NCBI GenBank assembly: GCA_017515425.1
Contig: JAFWFU010000049.1
Span: 1 to 62,467, forward strand
Length of the DNA: 62,467 nucleotides
Direction of reading: 5' to 3'
Origin: Mogibacterium sp.
Lineage (GTDB): Bacteria > Bacillota > Clostridia > Peptostreptococcales > Anaerovoracaceae
Shown here: in pieces, positions 53,144 to 62,094 of the stretch
How the letters are laid out: every line of letters starts with the position of its first letter
Position numbering within the stretch: the first letter of the stretch is position 1
Notes under the pieces: model-generated
What the model was told of the DNA's origin: nothing
What the model saw: only the letters and a program-made list of their open reading frames with translations
The model's database searches: none
Translations under genes and position numbers: made by a program

Positions 53144-54598
53144 CTACTCGCAAGCCTCCAATATTCCGAGCAGGTATTTCCATGTTCTTTCCACTGACGA
53201 AATGGAGAGCTTTTCATCTGTGGTATGGACGCCTTCCATATCGGGACCGATCGAAACTGCGTCAAATCTGCCGTCGTCCATCTTGCCGGCGAAAAGCCCG
53301 CATTCCAGCCCTGCATGGATAGCCTTCACCTCGGGCTCTCTGCCATACTGCGATTTGAACACTTCGACGCAGATGTCGCGGAGCTTAGAGTCCGCACGAT
53401 ACTCCCAGCCAGGATATTCGCCGCTGTACTCGACAGCCCCGCCGAGCATATTTGCCAGATTGTCGAGCTTCTTGCATAGATAGTCCCTTCTCGAATTAAC
53501 GGAGCTTCTAACCGCATAGCAGGCTGTTGCCTCTTCCTCATAGCAGTTTAGGGCACCGAGGTTCAGGCTTGTCTCAACCAAGCCCTCAATCTCCTTGCTC
53601 ATATGCTGAACGCCGCTGGGTGAATTCATAAGCCATGTAATCAGCCTATCCTTGCTCACCTCATCAAAGGCGGACACTTCCTTTTCTTCTCCGATCTCCA
53701 CGCTCAGCCTGACGTCCGGGTCCGTCGCCCTGAGCTCGCGAGTTAGTACGCTTTCGATTTTCGCGATCTCTGACTTTACCTCGCTGACGTCCGCCGCCTC
53801 AATCACTATCTCCGCGTCCGACTTCTTGCAGATAGCATTGTCCTTGCTGCCGCCTTCCGCTTTCACCAATTTATACTCCACCGACTGAGCCAGCTCATAC
53901 AGCAGCCTGCCCATGAGATTGTTGGCATTCCCATGCTCTTTGTCAATTTCAATTCCTGAATGCCCGCCCAAAAGTCCGTCTATGCAAATATTCGCGGATA
54001 TTCCTCTTGACTTCTCTCTCGAAACGGGGAGTATAGCCTTCGCCGTTATGCCGCCTGCGCAGCTCACGGTGATAATGCCCTCGTCCTCCGAGTCAATATT
54101 TATCATCTTGCGGGCATCAATCTTGCTCACATCAAGTGCCGCCGCGCCCAGCAGTCCGACTTCCTCGTCAACGGTGAAAATGCAGTAGAGCTTAGGGTGT
54201 TTATACTCATTTGAGTCCAGGACGGCGAGCGCCATTGCTACCGCAATTCCGTCATCTCCGCCAAGCGTGGTGTCCTTAGCGCGGAGCCAATTCCCGTCCA
54301 CATAGAGCTCGAGCCCCTCCTTCGTCATATCTATACTGCTCCCCGGAGTCTGCTCGCAGACCATATCTATATGACCCTGAATGATAATCGGCTCGGCGTC
54401 CTCATAGCCTTTAGAAGCAGCTTTGCTGATAACCACATTGTTTATATCGTCTTGGAAATATTCAAGACCTCTTTCTTTTGCAAAATCAACCAAATAGTCG
54501 CTGATTGCCTTAGTATTATGCGAGCCATGCGGAATTGAAGCGATCCTCTCAAAGAAACCAAATACCGCCTTCGGCTCAAGATTAAGTTTAGTATCCAT
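53144..54598 (-). CDS. pepD: Aminoacyl-histidine dipeptidase (beta-Ala-His dipeptidase, M20 family)
   Basis: A 484-aa cytosolic metallopeptidase cleaving Xaa-His and other dipeptides. Zinc ligands and catalytic residues fit M20C: H76 and D78 in QGHIDMVCEQ, D115 in LGGDDGIAVAMA, E145/E146 in VDEEVGLLGA, and the C-terminal HAGLECGLFAGK. The N-terminus LEPKAVFGFFERIASIPHGS is typical of PepD. It is the last gene of an operon with the OPT transporter, so it probably hydrolyses imported peptides. Confidence 0.94.
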   Translation of the reverse strand: MDTKLNLEPKAVFGFFERIASIPHGSHNTKAISDYLVDFAKERGLEYFQDDINNVVISKAASKGYEDAEPIIIQGHIDMVCEQTPGSSIDMTKEGLELYVDGNWLRAKDTTLGGDDGIAVAMALAVLDSNEYKHPKLYCIFTVDEEVGLLGAAALDVSKIDARKMINIDSEDEGIITVSCAGGITAKAILPVSREKSRGISANICIDGLLGGHSGIEIDKEHGNANNLMGRLLYELAQSVEYKLVKAEGGSKDNAICKKSDAEIVIEAADVSEVKSEIAKIESVLTRELRATDPDVRLSVEIGEEKEVSAFDEVSKDRLITWLMNSPSGVQHMSKEIEGLVETSLNLGALNCYEEEATACYAVRSSVNSRRDYLCKKLDNLANMLGGAVEYSGEYPGWEYRADSKLRDICVEVFKSQYGREPEVKAIHAGLECGLFAGKMDDGRFDAVSIGPDMEGVHTTDEKLSISSVERTWKYLLGILEACE

Positions 54599-54640
54599 TA
54601 TATTTCTCCTCTTGACTTAAGAAGCTCTGATTAGTTCAGC

Positions 54641-55042
54641 TCACTCGCCTCGCGGATTTTTCGCAAGGGTGTAGACCCTCTTGCCCTTTGCGCTACTCCC
54701 CTGTATATTGCTCCCTTGTATATTGCTTTCCTGTATATGATTGTTCCTCAGCATATAGTCAATCAGTTCTTCTTGGAAGTCTTTTCCGTCCACTATGACG
54801 GCGGTTTTCTTCGAGTAGAACTCCTTCGCCTTGACTTCCTTTATCAGATGACCTATGCCGTCCTCGGTGACAGTCTGATGCTCCCTCAGATATTTTACCA
54901 CCCTAAGGGCTGCGTTATTCATAAGCATTTCTCTCAGGCGTTCATTTTCGGTCATCTTCTTTTTCAGCCCTATCATATACAGAAGCGCCGTTGCGACCGC
55001 AAACAGGAGCACCGTTATTATTAAAATCAAACTCTGCCTCAT
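54641..55042 (-). CDS. Small membrane-anchored protein of the OPT-pepD operon
   Basis: A 133-aa protein of unrecognised family. One membrane segment (about 4-25) is followed by a hydrophilic part with LREMLMNNAALRVVKYLREHQTVTEDGIGHLIKEV. This stretch reads like a winged-helix or coiled segment. Near the C-terminus, NIQGSNIQGSS shows a short repeat. It lies 12 bp after the PqqD-like gene and 42 bp before pepD, so it belongs to the peptide-uptake operon. Its role is unknown. Confidence 0.7.
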   Translation of the reverse strand: MRQSLILIITVLLFAVATALLYMIGLKKKMTENERLREMLMNNAALRVVKYLREHQTVTEDGIGHLIKEVKAKEFYSKKTAVIVDGKDFQEELIDYMLRNNHIQESNIQGSNIQGSSAKGKRVYTLAKNPRGE

Positions 55043-55054
55043 ATCATGCCTCGT

Positions 55055-55405
55055 CTAAGATAGCTCTATATATTTTACTTTCAGCAAAACCTGAATGAAC
55101 TTAATAAGCCTCGGGTAGAGCGGCTCCGCTTCATCTCCGAATTCTTCCTTTATCATTTCGCCTATCGCAAAAAGGTCTCTCCTTCCGTCAATGCAAAGCC
55201 ATACGAAGCTGCCGAATTCGTCCAAATCAATATTGCTGACCTCGGGAGTATTGAAAAACCTCTGCGCCAGCTTATTGTAAAAGCCTTTGTTCTCCTGTCT
55301 TATGGTAACTATGCCTTCGTTCTCGCTCCAGCCAAGACCCCTGCAAATCGCAGGGATCTTGTCCAGATAGTTTTCTGTGCTTTTCTCTTTTTTCTTAAAC
55401 ATCAT
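55055..55405 (-). CDS. PqqD-family (RiPP-recognition-like) protein
   Basis: A 116-aa protein with a PqqD-like winged-helix fold. The segment NIDLDEFGSFVWLCIDGRRDLFAIGEMIKEEFGD is the usual signature. PqqD domains bind peptide leaders in RiPP pathways, but no radical SAM enzyme or precursor is encoded nearby. The start overlaps the OPT stop by 11 bp. The second ATG (55402) is an equally good start. It may act as a peptide-binding accessory of the transporter; this is inference. Confidence 0.8.
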   Translation of the reverse strand: MMFKKKEKSTENYLDKIPAICRGLGWSENEGIVTIRQENKGFYNKLAQRFFNTPEVSNIDLDEFGSFVWLCIDGRRDLFAIGEMIKEEFGDEAEPLYPRLIKFIQVLLKVKYIELS

Positions 55406-57317
55406 ATTTTGCAGCCTGTGGCTTTTTCCTTAGGCAGACATAGAGAAGCGTTCCGACCAAGAGCGCGAATGCGATCAATGCTCCGATATTTCCGAGGCTG
55501 AAAGAACCTGAAATATCTATCGCCTCTCCGAGCGATCTTCCTCCGCCTACCTTTATAATAGCAAATACGGCAAGCAGAATTCCGACAATTCCCTCGCCTG
55601 CAATCATGCCTGAGGAATAGAGAATTCCGCTGCTGATAGCAGCCTCTCTTTCCTTCTCGTTTTCGAACTGCCTCTTCTCGACGAAGAGTTTTACGAATCC
55701 GCCAATCATCAGGGGCACTGAAAGATGAATCGGCAGATAGAGACCTATAGCAACAGGAAGCACCGGAATTCTCAGAATTTCAATGATAATGGCAAAGAAT
55801 ACTCCAACGAATACCAAGGTCCAAGGCAGATTGGTATTCATAACGCCTTCAATAACCATTTTCATCAGCGTTGCCTGCGGGGCAGGGAGCTCCTTTCCGC
55901 CATAGCCCCAAGCGGCGTTCAGCAGATACAAAACGCCTGCGATTGCAAGACCGGAAGCAACAGTACCGATAATCTCACCGATCTGCTGCTTGTAGGGGCT
56001 CGCTCCTACGATATATCCCGTCTTTAAATCCTGCGACATATCACCAGCCATAGCCGCTACTATGCAGATGACCGTACCTATCATAATAGCGGAGACCATA
56101 CCAGCCGTCCCTGTAGCACCGCTCATTTTCAGAAGCAGCGTGGAAATGATGAGCGTTGCGATAGCCATACCCGAGACAGGATTGTTGGAGCTTCCTACGA
56201 TTCCTACCATTCTTGACGATACCGTCGCGAAGAAAAATCCGAAGAGAATGATAATCAGAGCACTTCCAAATCCGATCGGGATTGTCGGCGTGCCGACCAG
56301 AACTGCAATTACGAGCACCAGCATGATTGCCAGATACTTCATATCCAAATCCTTATTCTGACGGTTTATCTCAGCCGCGCCGTCCTTGCTGCCAAAGCTC
56401 GTCATGCTGTCTCTGAATGTGCGGATAATCAAAGGCAGGGATTTGATAAGCGACATGATACCGCCTGCCGCCACCGCGCCTGCGCCGATATAGCGGACAT
56501 AGCTGCCCCATAGACCCCAAGTGTCCATGCTGCTGATAGGATCGCTCGAGGGGAACATAATCATATCTCCGCCGAAAGCCTTAATCATTGGCATTATGAT
56601 GAACCATGCAGTTATGGCTCCAGCCATCAGGTATGATGAAATTACGGGACCGCAGATATATCCGACGCCTGCCAATGCGGGGAGCACGTCAGCACCGATT
56701 CCCGAACCGTCATATTTTTTGAAAGCCCAATCCGCTTCACTTGGGAAGAGCTTGATTCCGTCAGCAATGAATTTGTAAAGAGCTGCGATTCCAAGACCCG
56801 CAAATACCGTTGCCGCGTCCGAGCCGCCTTCTTCGCCTGCTACCAATACCTCTGCACAGGCATTTCCCTCAGGATAAGGCAGTACGCCATGCTCCTTTAC
56901 AATAAGAGCGCTCCTCAGCGGTACCATGAATACAACTCCAAGCAGTCCGCCGCTGATACATACGAGTGCGATTGTGAGATAACCCGGAGGCGTTCCCGCA
57001 CCCTCGGCTGCCCACATGAATACCGCAGGCAGGGTGAAAATCGCGCCTGCCGCCAAGGATTCTCCGGCGGAACCAATAGTCTGCACCATATTGTTTTCCA
57101 AGATTGAATCCTTCTTCAATATCACGCGGATAATTCCCATTGATATTACCGCGGCAGGAATCGACGCCGAGACGGTCATACCAACTCTCAATCCCAGATA
57201 CGCATTTGCTCCGCCGAATATGATAGCAAGCAGCACACCCAGGATAATTGATGTTACCGTAAATTCCGGCATAATCCTATCCGCCGGAACAAACGGCTTA
57301 AACTTTTCTTTTTCCAT
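55395..57317 (-). CDS. OPT family oligopeptide transporter
   Basis: About 640 aa. I start at the ATG at 57317 (MEKEKFKPFVP), six bases after GGAGG. The frame opens two codons earlier. Some 14-16 hydrophobic segments are visible. OPT motifs include GGANAYLGLRVGMTVSASIPAAVISM and SSNNPVSGMAIATLI. It imports oligopeptides or metal chelates with protons. It is first in an operon with PqqD-like, small membrane and pepD genes, which points to peptides. Confidence 0.92.
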   Translation of the reverse strand: MEKEKFKPFVPADRIMPEFTVTSIILGVLLAIIFGGANAYLGLRVGMTVSASIPAAVISMGIIRVILKKDSILENNMVQTIGSAGESLAAGAIFTLPAVFMWAAEGAGTPPGYLTIALVCISGGLLGVVFMVPLRSALIVKEHGVLPYPEGNACAEVLVAGEEGGSDAATVFAGLGIAALYKFIADGIKLFPSEADWAFKKYDGSGIGADVLPALAGVGYICGPVISSYLMAGAITAWFIIMPMIKAFGGDMIMFPSSDPISSMDTWGLWGSYVRYIGAGAVAAGGIMSLIKSLPLIIRTFRDSMTSFGSKDGAAEINRQNKDLDMKYLAIMLVLVIAVLVGTPTIPIGFGSALIIILFGFFFATVSSRMVGIVGSSNNPVSGMAIATLIISTLLLKMSGATGTAGMVSAIMIGTVICIVAAMAGDMSQDLKTGYIVGASPYKQQIGEIIGTVASGLAIAGVLYLLNAAWGYGGKELPAPQATLMKMVIEGVMNTNLPWTLVFVGVFFAIIIEILRIPVLPVAIGLYLPIHLSVPLMIGGFVKLFVEKRQFENEKEREAAISSGILYSSGMIAGEGIVGILLAVFAIIKVGGGRSLGEAIDISGSFSLGNIGALIAFALLVGTLLYVCLRKKPQAAKYDV

Positions 57318-57329
57318 ATACATCCTCCT

Positions 57330-57354
57330 TATGTAATGTGAAATAACTTACATA
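57330..57354. promoter_or_regulatory. Palindromic operator-like site before the OPT gene
   Basis: TATGTAA, an 11-base spacer, then TTACATA: a perfect 7-bp inverted repeat covering the predicted transcription start and reaching towards the ribosome binding site. It suits repressor binding or an RNA hairpin. Confidence 0.5.
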
Positions 57355-57357
57355 TGA

Positions 57358-57386
57358 AGTATAACCGAGTATAGACCGTAGTACAA
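57358..57386 (-). promoter_or_regulatory. Sigma-A promoter of the OPT-pepD operon
   Basis: On the minus strand: TTGTAC (57381-57386), a 17-bp spacer and TATACT (57358-57363). The stretch from 57387 to 57606 shows no gene. Confidence 0.8.
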
Positions 57387-57606
57387 CTACTATTATCATA
57401 TTAAGCCTTTATATCTTTTTCTTTCGTTTCTTTAGGTCTTTGGGTGGTGTCATTTGAATGCGGTTTTGGTCGATTTGAGGGTTTCACTTGTGCGTCCCGT
57501 CTAAAGATTTCAGTTTTAATAGATTGAAGCTGCTTTATTAAAAAATGGAGAAACTGCATTTAGCAAAATCGAAACAAAAATAGATTATCGTAATACGGCT
57601 TATAAA

Positions 57607-57644
57607 AAGCGGAATGCGCTCCTACCCAAAGCCGCATACCGCTT
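57607..57644 (-). terminator. Terminator downstream of the prd operon
   Basis: AAGCGG and CCGCTT form an outer stem with an inner ATGCG/CGCAT pair. On the minus strand a T5 run follows. It is 110 bp beyond the prdE stop codon. The interval 57645-57754 holds no gene, but tttggcggttt is repeated in it. Confidence 0.8.
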
Positions 57645-57754
57645 CCCTCTTTTTATTCTATTTTTTTATTCTTTCTCTTTGGCGGTTTCTCGCCTCTTCG
57701 CTGTTTTGTCTTTGGCGGTTTTCACCACTTCCCCGCAGCCTATTCTCCGCTTGT

Positions 57755-58234
57755 TTATTTTATGCCGCGCTCCTTCTTAGCCATGGCAATCTTGAGTCTC
57801 TTGAGGCATTCCCTGACGTCCTCTTCGGTATAATTATTCTCTCCGACTATATTTGACTCTATTCCCTCGGCATTTTTATTGAAGTCCACCACATTGTCGA
57901 GGTATTTGCTCTCCACCACGAATTTTCCCGCGGTGCCGCTCCAATTAAGCCCTGCGACGGGTATGCCTCTTTCTCCGATTTCATTGACGCAGTTTACAAA
58001 ATCCACATCAAGGTTTCCCCAGCCGTCGGTCTCGACTATCACTCCGTCCGGTCTGGCGCATTCCGCAATCACAGCCGCCGTCCTCGAACATCTTATTTTC
58101 TCCGCATTGCCCTCGGGCGAGCCGAATACGAGAACTCCCATCAGGTCTATTCCCGGGTCATTCCCCAGCACCTCTATCAGCGGGTCTCTGAAATGATGAA
58201 GACTTGTTTCCTTTGTTGAAGGTCCTACTCCCAT
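57755..58234 (-). CDS. prdE: PrdE-like protein (homologue of the PrdA C-terminal subunit)
   Basis: A 159-aa protein homologous to the C-terminal (pyruvoyl) part of PrdA: HHFRDPLIEVLGNDPGIDLMGVLVFGSPEGN aligns with the PrdA segment after its cleavage site. It begins MGVGPSTKE, where PrdA has the Cys-IGPASKE start of its processed subunit. The pyruvoyl-forming Cys is therefore absent and the protein is probably not catalytic in the same way. It starts 10 bp after prdD with GGAGG. In Clostridioides difficile, prdD and prdE also follow prdB. Confidence 0.85.
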   Translation of the reverse strand: MGVGPSTKETSLHHFRDPLIEVLGNDPGIDLMGVLVFGSPEGNAEKIRCSRTAAVIAECARPDGVIVETDGWGNLDVDFVNCVNEIGERGIPVAGLNWSGTAGKFVVESKYLDNVVDFNKNAEGIESNIVGENNYTEEDVRECLKRLKIAMAKKERGIK

Positions 58235-58244
58235 ATCGCACCTC

Positions 58245-59009
58245 CTAATTCATTGCTTTAATAGCACCATCTCTGAACTCGTTCGGAGTCAGCATAATCG
58301 GTGTGCACCCATAGTCAATAAGCGATTTGCCGCCCTCGACTCCGGAAGGTTCGTCGGGGAATATCCAAGTGTCGAGCATGGCTCCGTGAGCGATCATCTC
58401 CTTTATGACCAGGACTTTCTTCTGCCCTGGGCGAATCCTGTCGTAATACTCATGCCTCTCTGTCGCCATAGAGCCGTTGAACTTCTTGAGCTGAGCCCTG
58501 AAAGTTCCCATCCATTCCTCTACGGCTCTGTATGCGTCAATTATCGCATGTCTTTCCTGTCCCATTCCTTTCTTGAATGTGATATTGAAAGAGATGATGA
58601 AATCATCATCAGAGGGCGTACCCGCCCTGTTCAGATAGAGCATATCCTTGAGCCTGCCTTCCGACGAGCCGAATTCATGCGCCTGCTTTCCGTCCACATC
58701 AACACCCGTAGGCATTATATAAACGCCTGTGATTGTATGCGTTATACCTTCTCCGCATTTGCCGAGCACCTTCACGGAGATGGGGATTATATCCATAATC
58801 GTATTGGTATATCTGTCGTGGTCGCCCGGCTTAATAACTTCCACGTCGATTTTTTCGATGACCTCGCTATGCTTGCCGACAATCTCTGCCAGGCAGTCGT
58901 TGTTTACAGTCATTCTGCCGTCCGCGGTAACTTTGTTTTCGTCACCCATGGCGACATCCGTCATATGATAAGCCTTTATGACGAGCCTTCTAAGTTCTAT
59001 GTCTGCCAT
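58245..59009 (-). CDS. prdD: PrdD-like protein (homologue of the PrdA N-terminal subunit)
   Basis: A 254-aa protein homologous to the PrdA middle region: ITHTITGVYIMPTGVDVDGKQAHEFGSSEGRL and KKVLVIKEMIAHGAMLDTWIFPDEPSGVEGG match PrdA segments. It ends at GAIKAMN, where PrdA has CIHALT just before the pyruvoyl Cys. With PrdE it thus forms a split PrdA. It lies 92 bp downstream of prdB. The role of PrdD is not established; a structural or scaffolding part is an inference. Confidence 0.87.
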   Translation of the reverse strand: MADIELRRLVIKAYHMTDVAMGDENKVTADGRMTVNNDCLAEIVGKHSEVIEKIDVEVIKPGDHDRYTNTIMDIIPISVKVLGKCGEGITHTITGVYIMPTGVDVDGKQAHEFGSSEGRLKDMLYLNRAGTPSDDDFIISFNITFKKGMGQERHAIIDAYRAVEEWMGTFRAQLKKFNGSMATERHEYYDRIRPGQKKVLVIKEMIAHGAMLDTWIFPDEPSGVEGGKSLIDYGCTPIMLTPNEFRDGAIKAMN

Positions 59010-59101
59010 TGTATTTACCTCTTTGAAAATTGGGGGCTGATCTCTCAGCCCCCATCTTCAGCTATGCGCTGATGTCCTATGGAATTTTGGAATTCTATAG
59101 A

Positions 59102-59827
59102 CTAGATTACTGCGTGGTACTCGAAAGGCAGTGATACAATCTTGCCCGGTGTTTCAATCTCTTCGAGCAGATTGAGCGAAGCCTTTACGATCTCCGTCTG
59201 CATTGCAATATCATTTGGCGCACCCGCATTAGCACCCATAGGTACGATAGGTGCCGCAGCTCTCGGCGTGCCTGCCTGTCTTACAACAGGCGGAAGCGCT
59301 GCGATTATAACTGTAGGAATACCTACCTCTTCGATTGCTCTCTGCACGATCGTTGCAGAGCGGTGGCAGGTTCCTCATCCCGCGGTGAGAAGTACCGCGT
59401 CCACTCCTTCTTGTTTGAACATCTCCGCAATCTGTGGGCCCGTTTCGTTGGTAAATTTTTCGATATTACCGCCGCCGCCCATGAATCCAGCGTGGAATGG
59501 TGCACATTCTTTGATGAAGCCGGCAGCCGCAAGTTCCTTCAGCCTTGTGATAGGGAACATGCAGTTGACGTCCTTGTTTACGTCGGAGTTGTCGTAACCG
59601 CCATGCGTTACCATCAGCTCTGCCTCTGTGGACTCGTTCGGGATTTTCCTCCATGTGAAGTCTCCCGCCAGATTGAATCTCTCCTGATCGACTCTGTGTA
59701 CTCCGGCTGCTGTAGCGAGAGCTACCGTCATCTCGCTGAGCGGCTTCGTAACAGGCGCCCATACTGATTTAGGAGTGATTGGTACGAAAATCTCAGATTG
59801 CAATCCTTTTACAACTGTCATACTCAT
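59102..59827 (-). CDS. prdB: D-proline reductase selenoprotein subunit PrdB
   Basis: The catalytic selenoprotein of D-proline reductase, which reduces D-proline to 5-aminovalerate. The frame contains one in-frame TGA at 59375-59377, codon 151, in LLTAG-U-GTCHRSA, the known Sec position. The parts 59378-59827 and 59102-59374 together give about 241 aa, the normal length. I start at the ATG at 59827 (MSMTVVKGLQ) after GGGAGG; the ATG at 59821 is possible. A SECIS-like hairpin follows the UGA. It lies 18 bp after the small orf. Confidence 0.96.
59340..59360 (-). promoter_or_regulatory. Candidate bacterial SECIS element in prdB
   Basis: On the minus strand CTCTGCA and TGCAGAG form a 7-bp stem with a 7-base loop, ACGATCG, starting 14 bases after the UGA. 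The position fits a bacterial SECIS; the loop differs from that in selD. Confidence 0.65.
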
Positions 59828-59845
59828 TTGTATAATTCCTCCCAA

Positions 59846-60115
59846 TTACATACTTTTGCTTTGCATTTCGCTTTGGAGTTCTTTGGATTTGGCTATAGTT
59901 TCAAGATATTTTTCGTTTACCTCAGAGCTTTCCTGCTCTATGAAACTCATATTCCAAGCAACCTCTTGGCCGACCTCGAGATCGTAATCAGAAATTATCA
60001 TTCTCTTAGGAATTCTGATATGTCCCAGCCTTCCCTTGAAGTCTATCGCAACCGCTCCGTCGTGAACTTCCACGATTACGCCTTCCATTCTGATTATCTT
60101 ATCTCCGTATTTCAT
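59846..60115 (-). CDS. Small conserved protein between prdA and prdB
   Basis: An 89-aa protein. KYGDKIIRMEGVIVEVHDGAVAIDFKGRLGHIRIPKRMII looks like a small beta-barrel domain. Asp/Val/Gly-rich segment and a short C-terminal helix follow. A similar small gene lies between prdA and prdB in other Stickland clostridia (the CBO2463/CBO2479-type domain, from memory). Role unknown; possibly in assembly of the reductase. Confidence 0.75.
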   Translation of the reverse strand: MKYGDKIIRMEGVIVEVHDGAVAIDFKGRLGHIRIPKRMIISDYDLEVGQEVAWNMSFIEQESSEVNEKYLETIAKSKELQSEMQSKSM

Positions 60116-60138
60116 ATCCTGATTAAGCCTCTTCCCGA

Positions 60139-62067
60139 TTAATCGTATTTCGATTTTCTCTTCTCGCTTAGCGGCAATGACTGCTCGTTCTCAACCAGCT
60201 CCATCTTGTTGCCATATGCCTTTTCAATAAGCTCTACGTTGTTCTCCTTAACGCTTGCATTCCACTGTCTCTCAGGTGCCTTAATGGTCTCGCCTGCCAT
60301 CTTCGCCTTGAGCATAGCCAATCCTCTGATTGCGTCCTCATGGCAGAGCGTATTGCAGGCAAGCACCTCGTTCTCGATACCTGACATGGACTTGTTGCAG
60401 TCTATCATGGCATCGCAGTAAGGATTGCCTGTTACGAGAGCACCCTGTACGGCGCAGAATGAGAATCCGACCACAGGTACGCCTCTCTTACCAATCTGCT
60501 CGATATGGGAAGTGAAGTCAACGTGGTTGTTTCCGAAGCCCTCGGTGGTTACGAATGCTCCGTCTACGTTCATGGACTCTACCATCTGTCCGAGCCTTCT
60601 CGATACATAGAATTTATCCGTATTCGCCTGCGGCGAACCTACGAAGATTACGCCCACAACGTCAACATCGTCGTCGTGAAGTGCCTCGTATACCAGCGGC
60701 TCTCTCCAATAATGTCTGGACATCTCCTTAGAGGCAGGTCCAATGCAGGTGAGAGCGTGGATACACCCGTCCATAACCTCGAGCGGGTTAGCAGCTACAG
60801 GAACATTTCCGAGGTCTACATTCGGCTTAGCTCCGAGAACGCCTACCGGCTCAACAGGGAAGAGGAAATTGTCATGCATAGCTCCCTGACCCATGATTTC
60901 CTTAACGATTACGATTTTCTTCTTTCCGGGGCGTCTTACCTGCTGCATTGTCTCGCTTTCCACGATTTGCTCATCAGTAAGCTGTTTCTTCATAGCCTCT
61001 CTGATTTCCTGAGTCACATGGTCTACGGCAGTATGCACGGCGATAGGACCCGGTCTCTCCATATTCTTCTTGTTGTCAATGACAGCATGAGCTCTGATGA
61101 TGATTTCGCCCTTGTCTACAGCGCCCGGACGTCCCCACATCATATTCTCATCAATATAGCCTTCGGAAGAACCGAATTCTCCGATCTGTACGCCTTCCTC
61201 CGTAATGCCGGTTACGACCATTACCACGCCGTCGAGAACTCTCGTTACGCCCTCGCCGAGCTCATTGTCATCCTCTTTGGTGGCAATCGGCTGGACATCC
61301 ATGACCGTCTCGGAGTAAACATGATAATTGTCCGGTGTGATTACGTCGAGTTCAAGGCTGTGAACGATCTTCTGTGCGTCAGCACCTTCCGTTGCTGCTG
61401 CCTTGCGAACATAAAGGGTTGTTCCTTCTATCTTGGTCTCATCACCAAGAACAACCTTGTCAATCTTGTAGTGCTTGCGCGTCATCTCTCTGACTACTAC
61501 AGCCTCACCTGTCTCCTCTGCTGCTGCGGGAGCTGCTTCTGGTGCTGCTGCCTTTGGTGCTGCCTCGGCTAATGCAGGCATCGCTACCGCGCCTGGAGCT
61601 GCTACCACACCACCGCCTATACCGGCAGGTATCTGGATATTTATATCCTTGCCCTCTCCGATATGCAGGTTGATTACTCCCCCCACCATAGGAACAGCTG
61701 CTACCGGTGGAGGTGGAGCTGCCGCAGGCGCTGCTGCTGGCGGAGCCTCTGCGACCTCTGCCTCTTCGACACTCTCTTCTGGAAGTTCCGGCTCATCTGC
61801 GCCGCCTTCCGCCGCGTCAAATTTGTCAACGATATCTGCTGTTATCGGAGTAAGGGAATCAACAGTTTTGGTAAGCTTGCTACCATTGAGCACCTGTCCT
61901 ATTGTCAGTGCTCCCTCGAGGTTTAGCAAACCCGAATCTACGAGATCCGGAAAGATTGCGGGATCCTCGAAGTTTGCAGGCGTCAGTTCGGTACCTGCCT
62001 CTGCTCTACAGCAGAGAACTGCCGGATCGTTTGCATGTTGTTTAGCTGTTTCAGCCGTTATTGACAT
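60139..62067 (-). CDS. prdA: D-proline reductase proprotein PrdA
   Basis: A 642-aa proprotein of D-proline reductase. It is cleaved to a large N-terminal chain and a small chain with an N-terminal pyruvoyl cofactor that binds proline. The likely processed residue is Cys441 in GCIHALTCIGPASKE, giving a C-terminal chain of 202 aa (about 22-23 kDa), which agrees with the known small subunit. An Ala/Pro-rich linker spans about 100-195. FGSSEGYIDENMMWG and PGKKKIVIVKEIMGQGAMHDN are conserved. It is first of prdA-orf-prdB-prdD-prdE. The ATG follows AGGAGGAGATCGAT. Confidence 0.96.
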   Translation of the reverse strand: MSITAETAKQHANDPAVLCCRAEAGTELTPANFEDPAIFPDLVDSGLLNLEGALTIGQVLNGSKLTKTVDSLTPITADIVDKFDAAEGGADEPELPEESVEEAEVAEAPPAAAPAAAPPPPVAAVPMVGGVINLHIGEGKDINIQIPAGIGGGVVAAPGAVAMPALAEAAPKAAAPEAAPAAAEETGEAVVVREMTRKHYKIDKVVLGDETKIEGTTLYVRKAAATEGADAQKIVHSLELDVITPDNYHVYSETVMDVQPIATKEDDNELGEGVTRVLDGVVMVVTGITEEGVQIGEFGSSEGYIDENMMWGRPGAVDKGEIIIRAHAVIDNKKNMERPGPIAVHTAVDHVTQEIREAMKKQLTDEQIVESETMQQVRRPGKKKIVIVKEIMGQGAMHDNFLFPVEPVGVLGAKPNVDLGNVPVAANPLEVMDGCIHALTCIGPASKEMSRHYWREPLVYEALHDDDVDVVGVIFVGSPQANTDKFYVSRRLGQMVESMNVDGAFVTTEGFGNNHVDFTSHIEQIGKRGVPVVGFSFCAVQGALVTGNPYCDAMIDCNKSMSGIENEVLACNTLCHEDAIRGLAMLKAKMAGETIKAPERQWNASVKENNVELIEKAYGNKMELVENEQSLPLSEKRKSKYD

Positions 62068-62094
62068 ATCGATCTCCTCCTAAAATGCTTATGC

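Noticed and set aside
60505..61572. 355-codon plus-strand open frame antisense to prdA
   Set aside because: Shadow of a well-supported gene, no family resemblance and no ribosome binding site.
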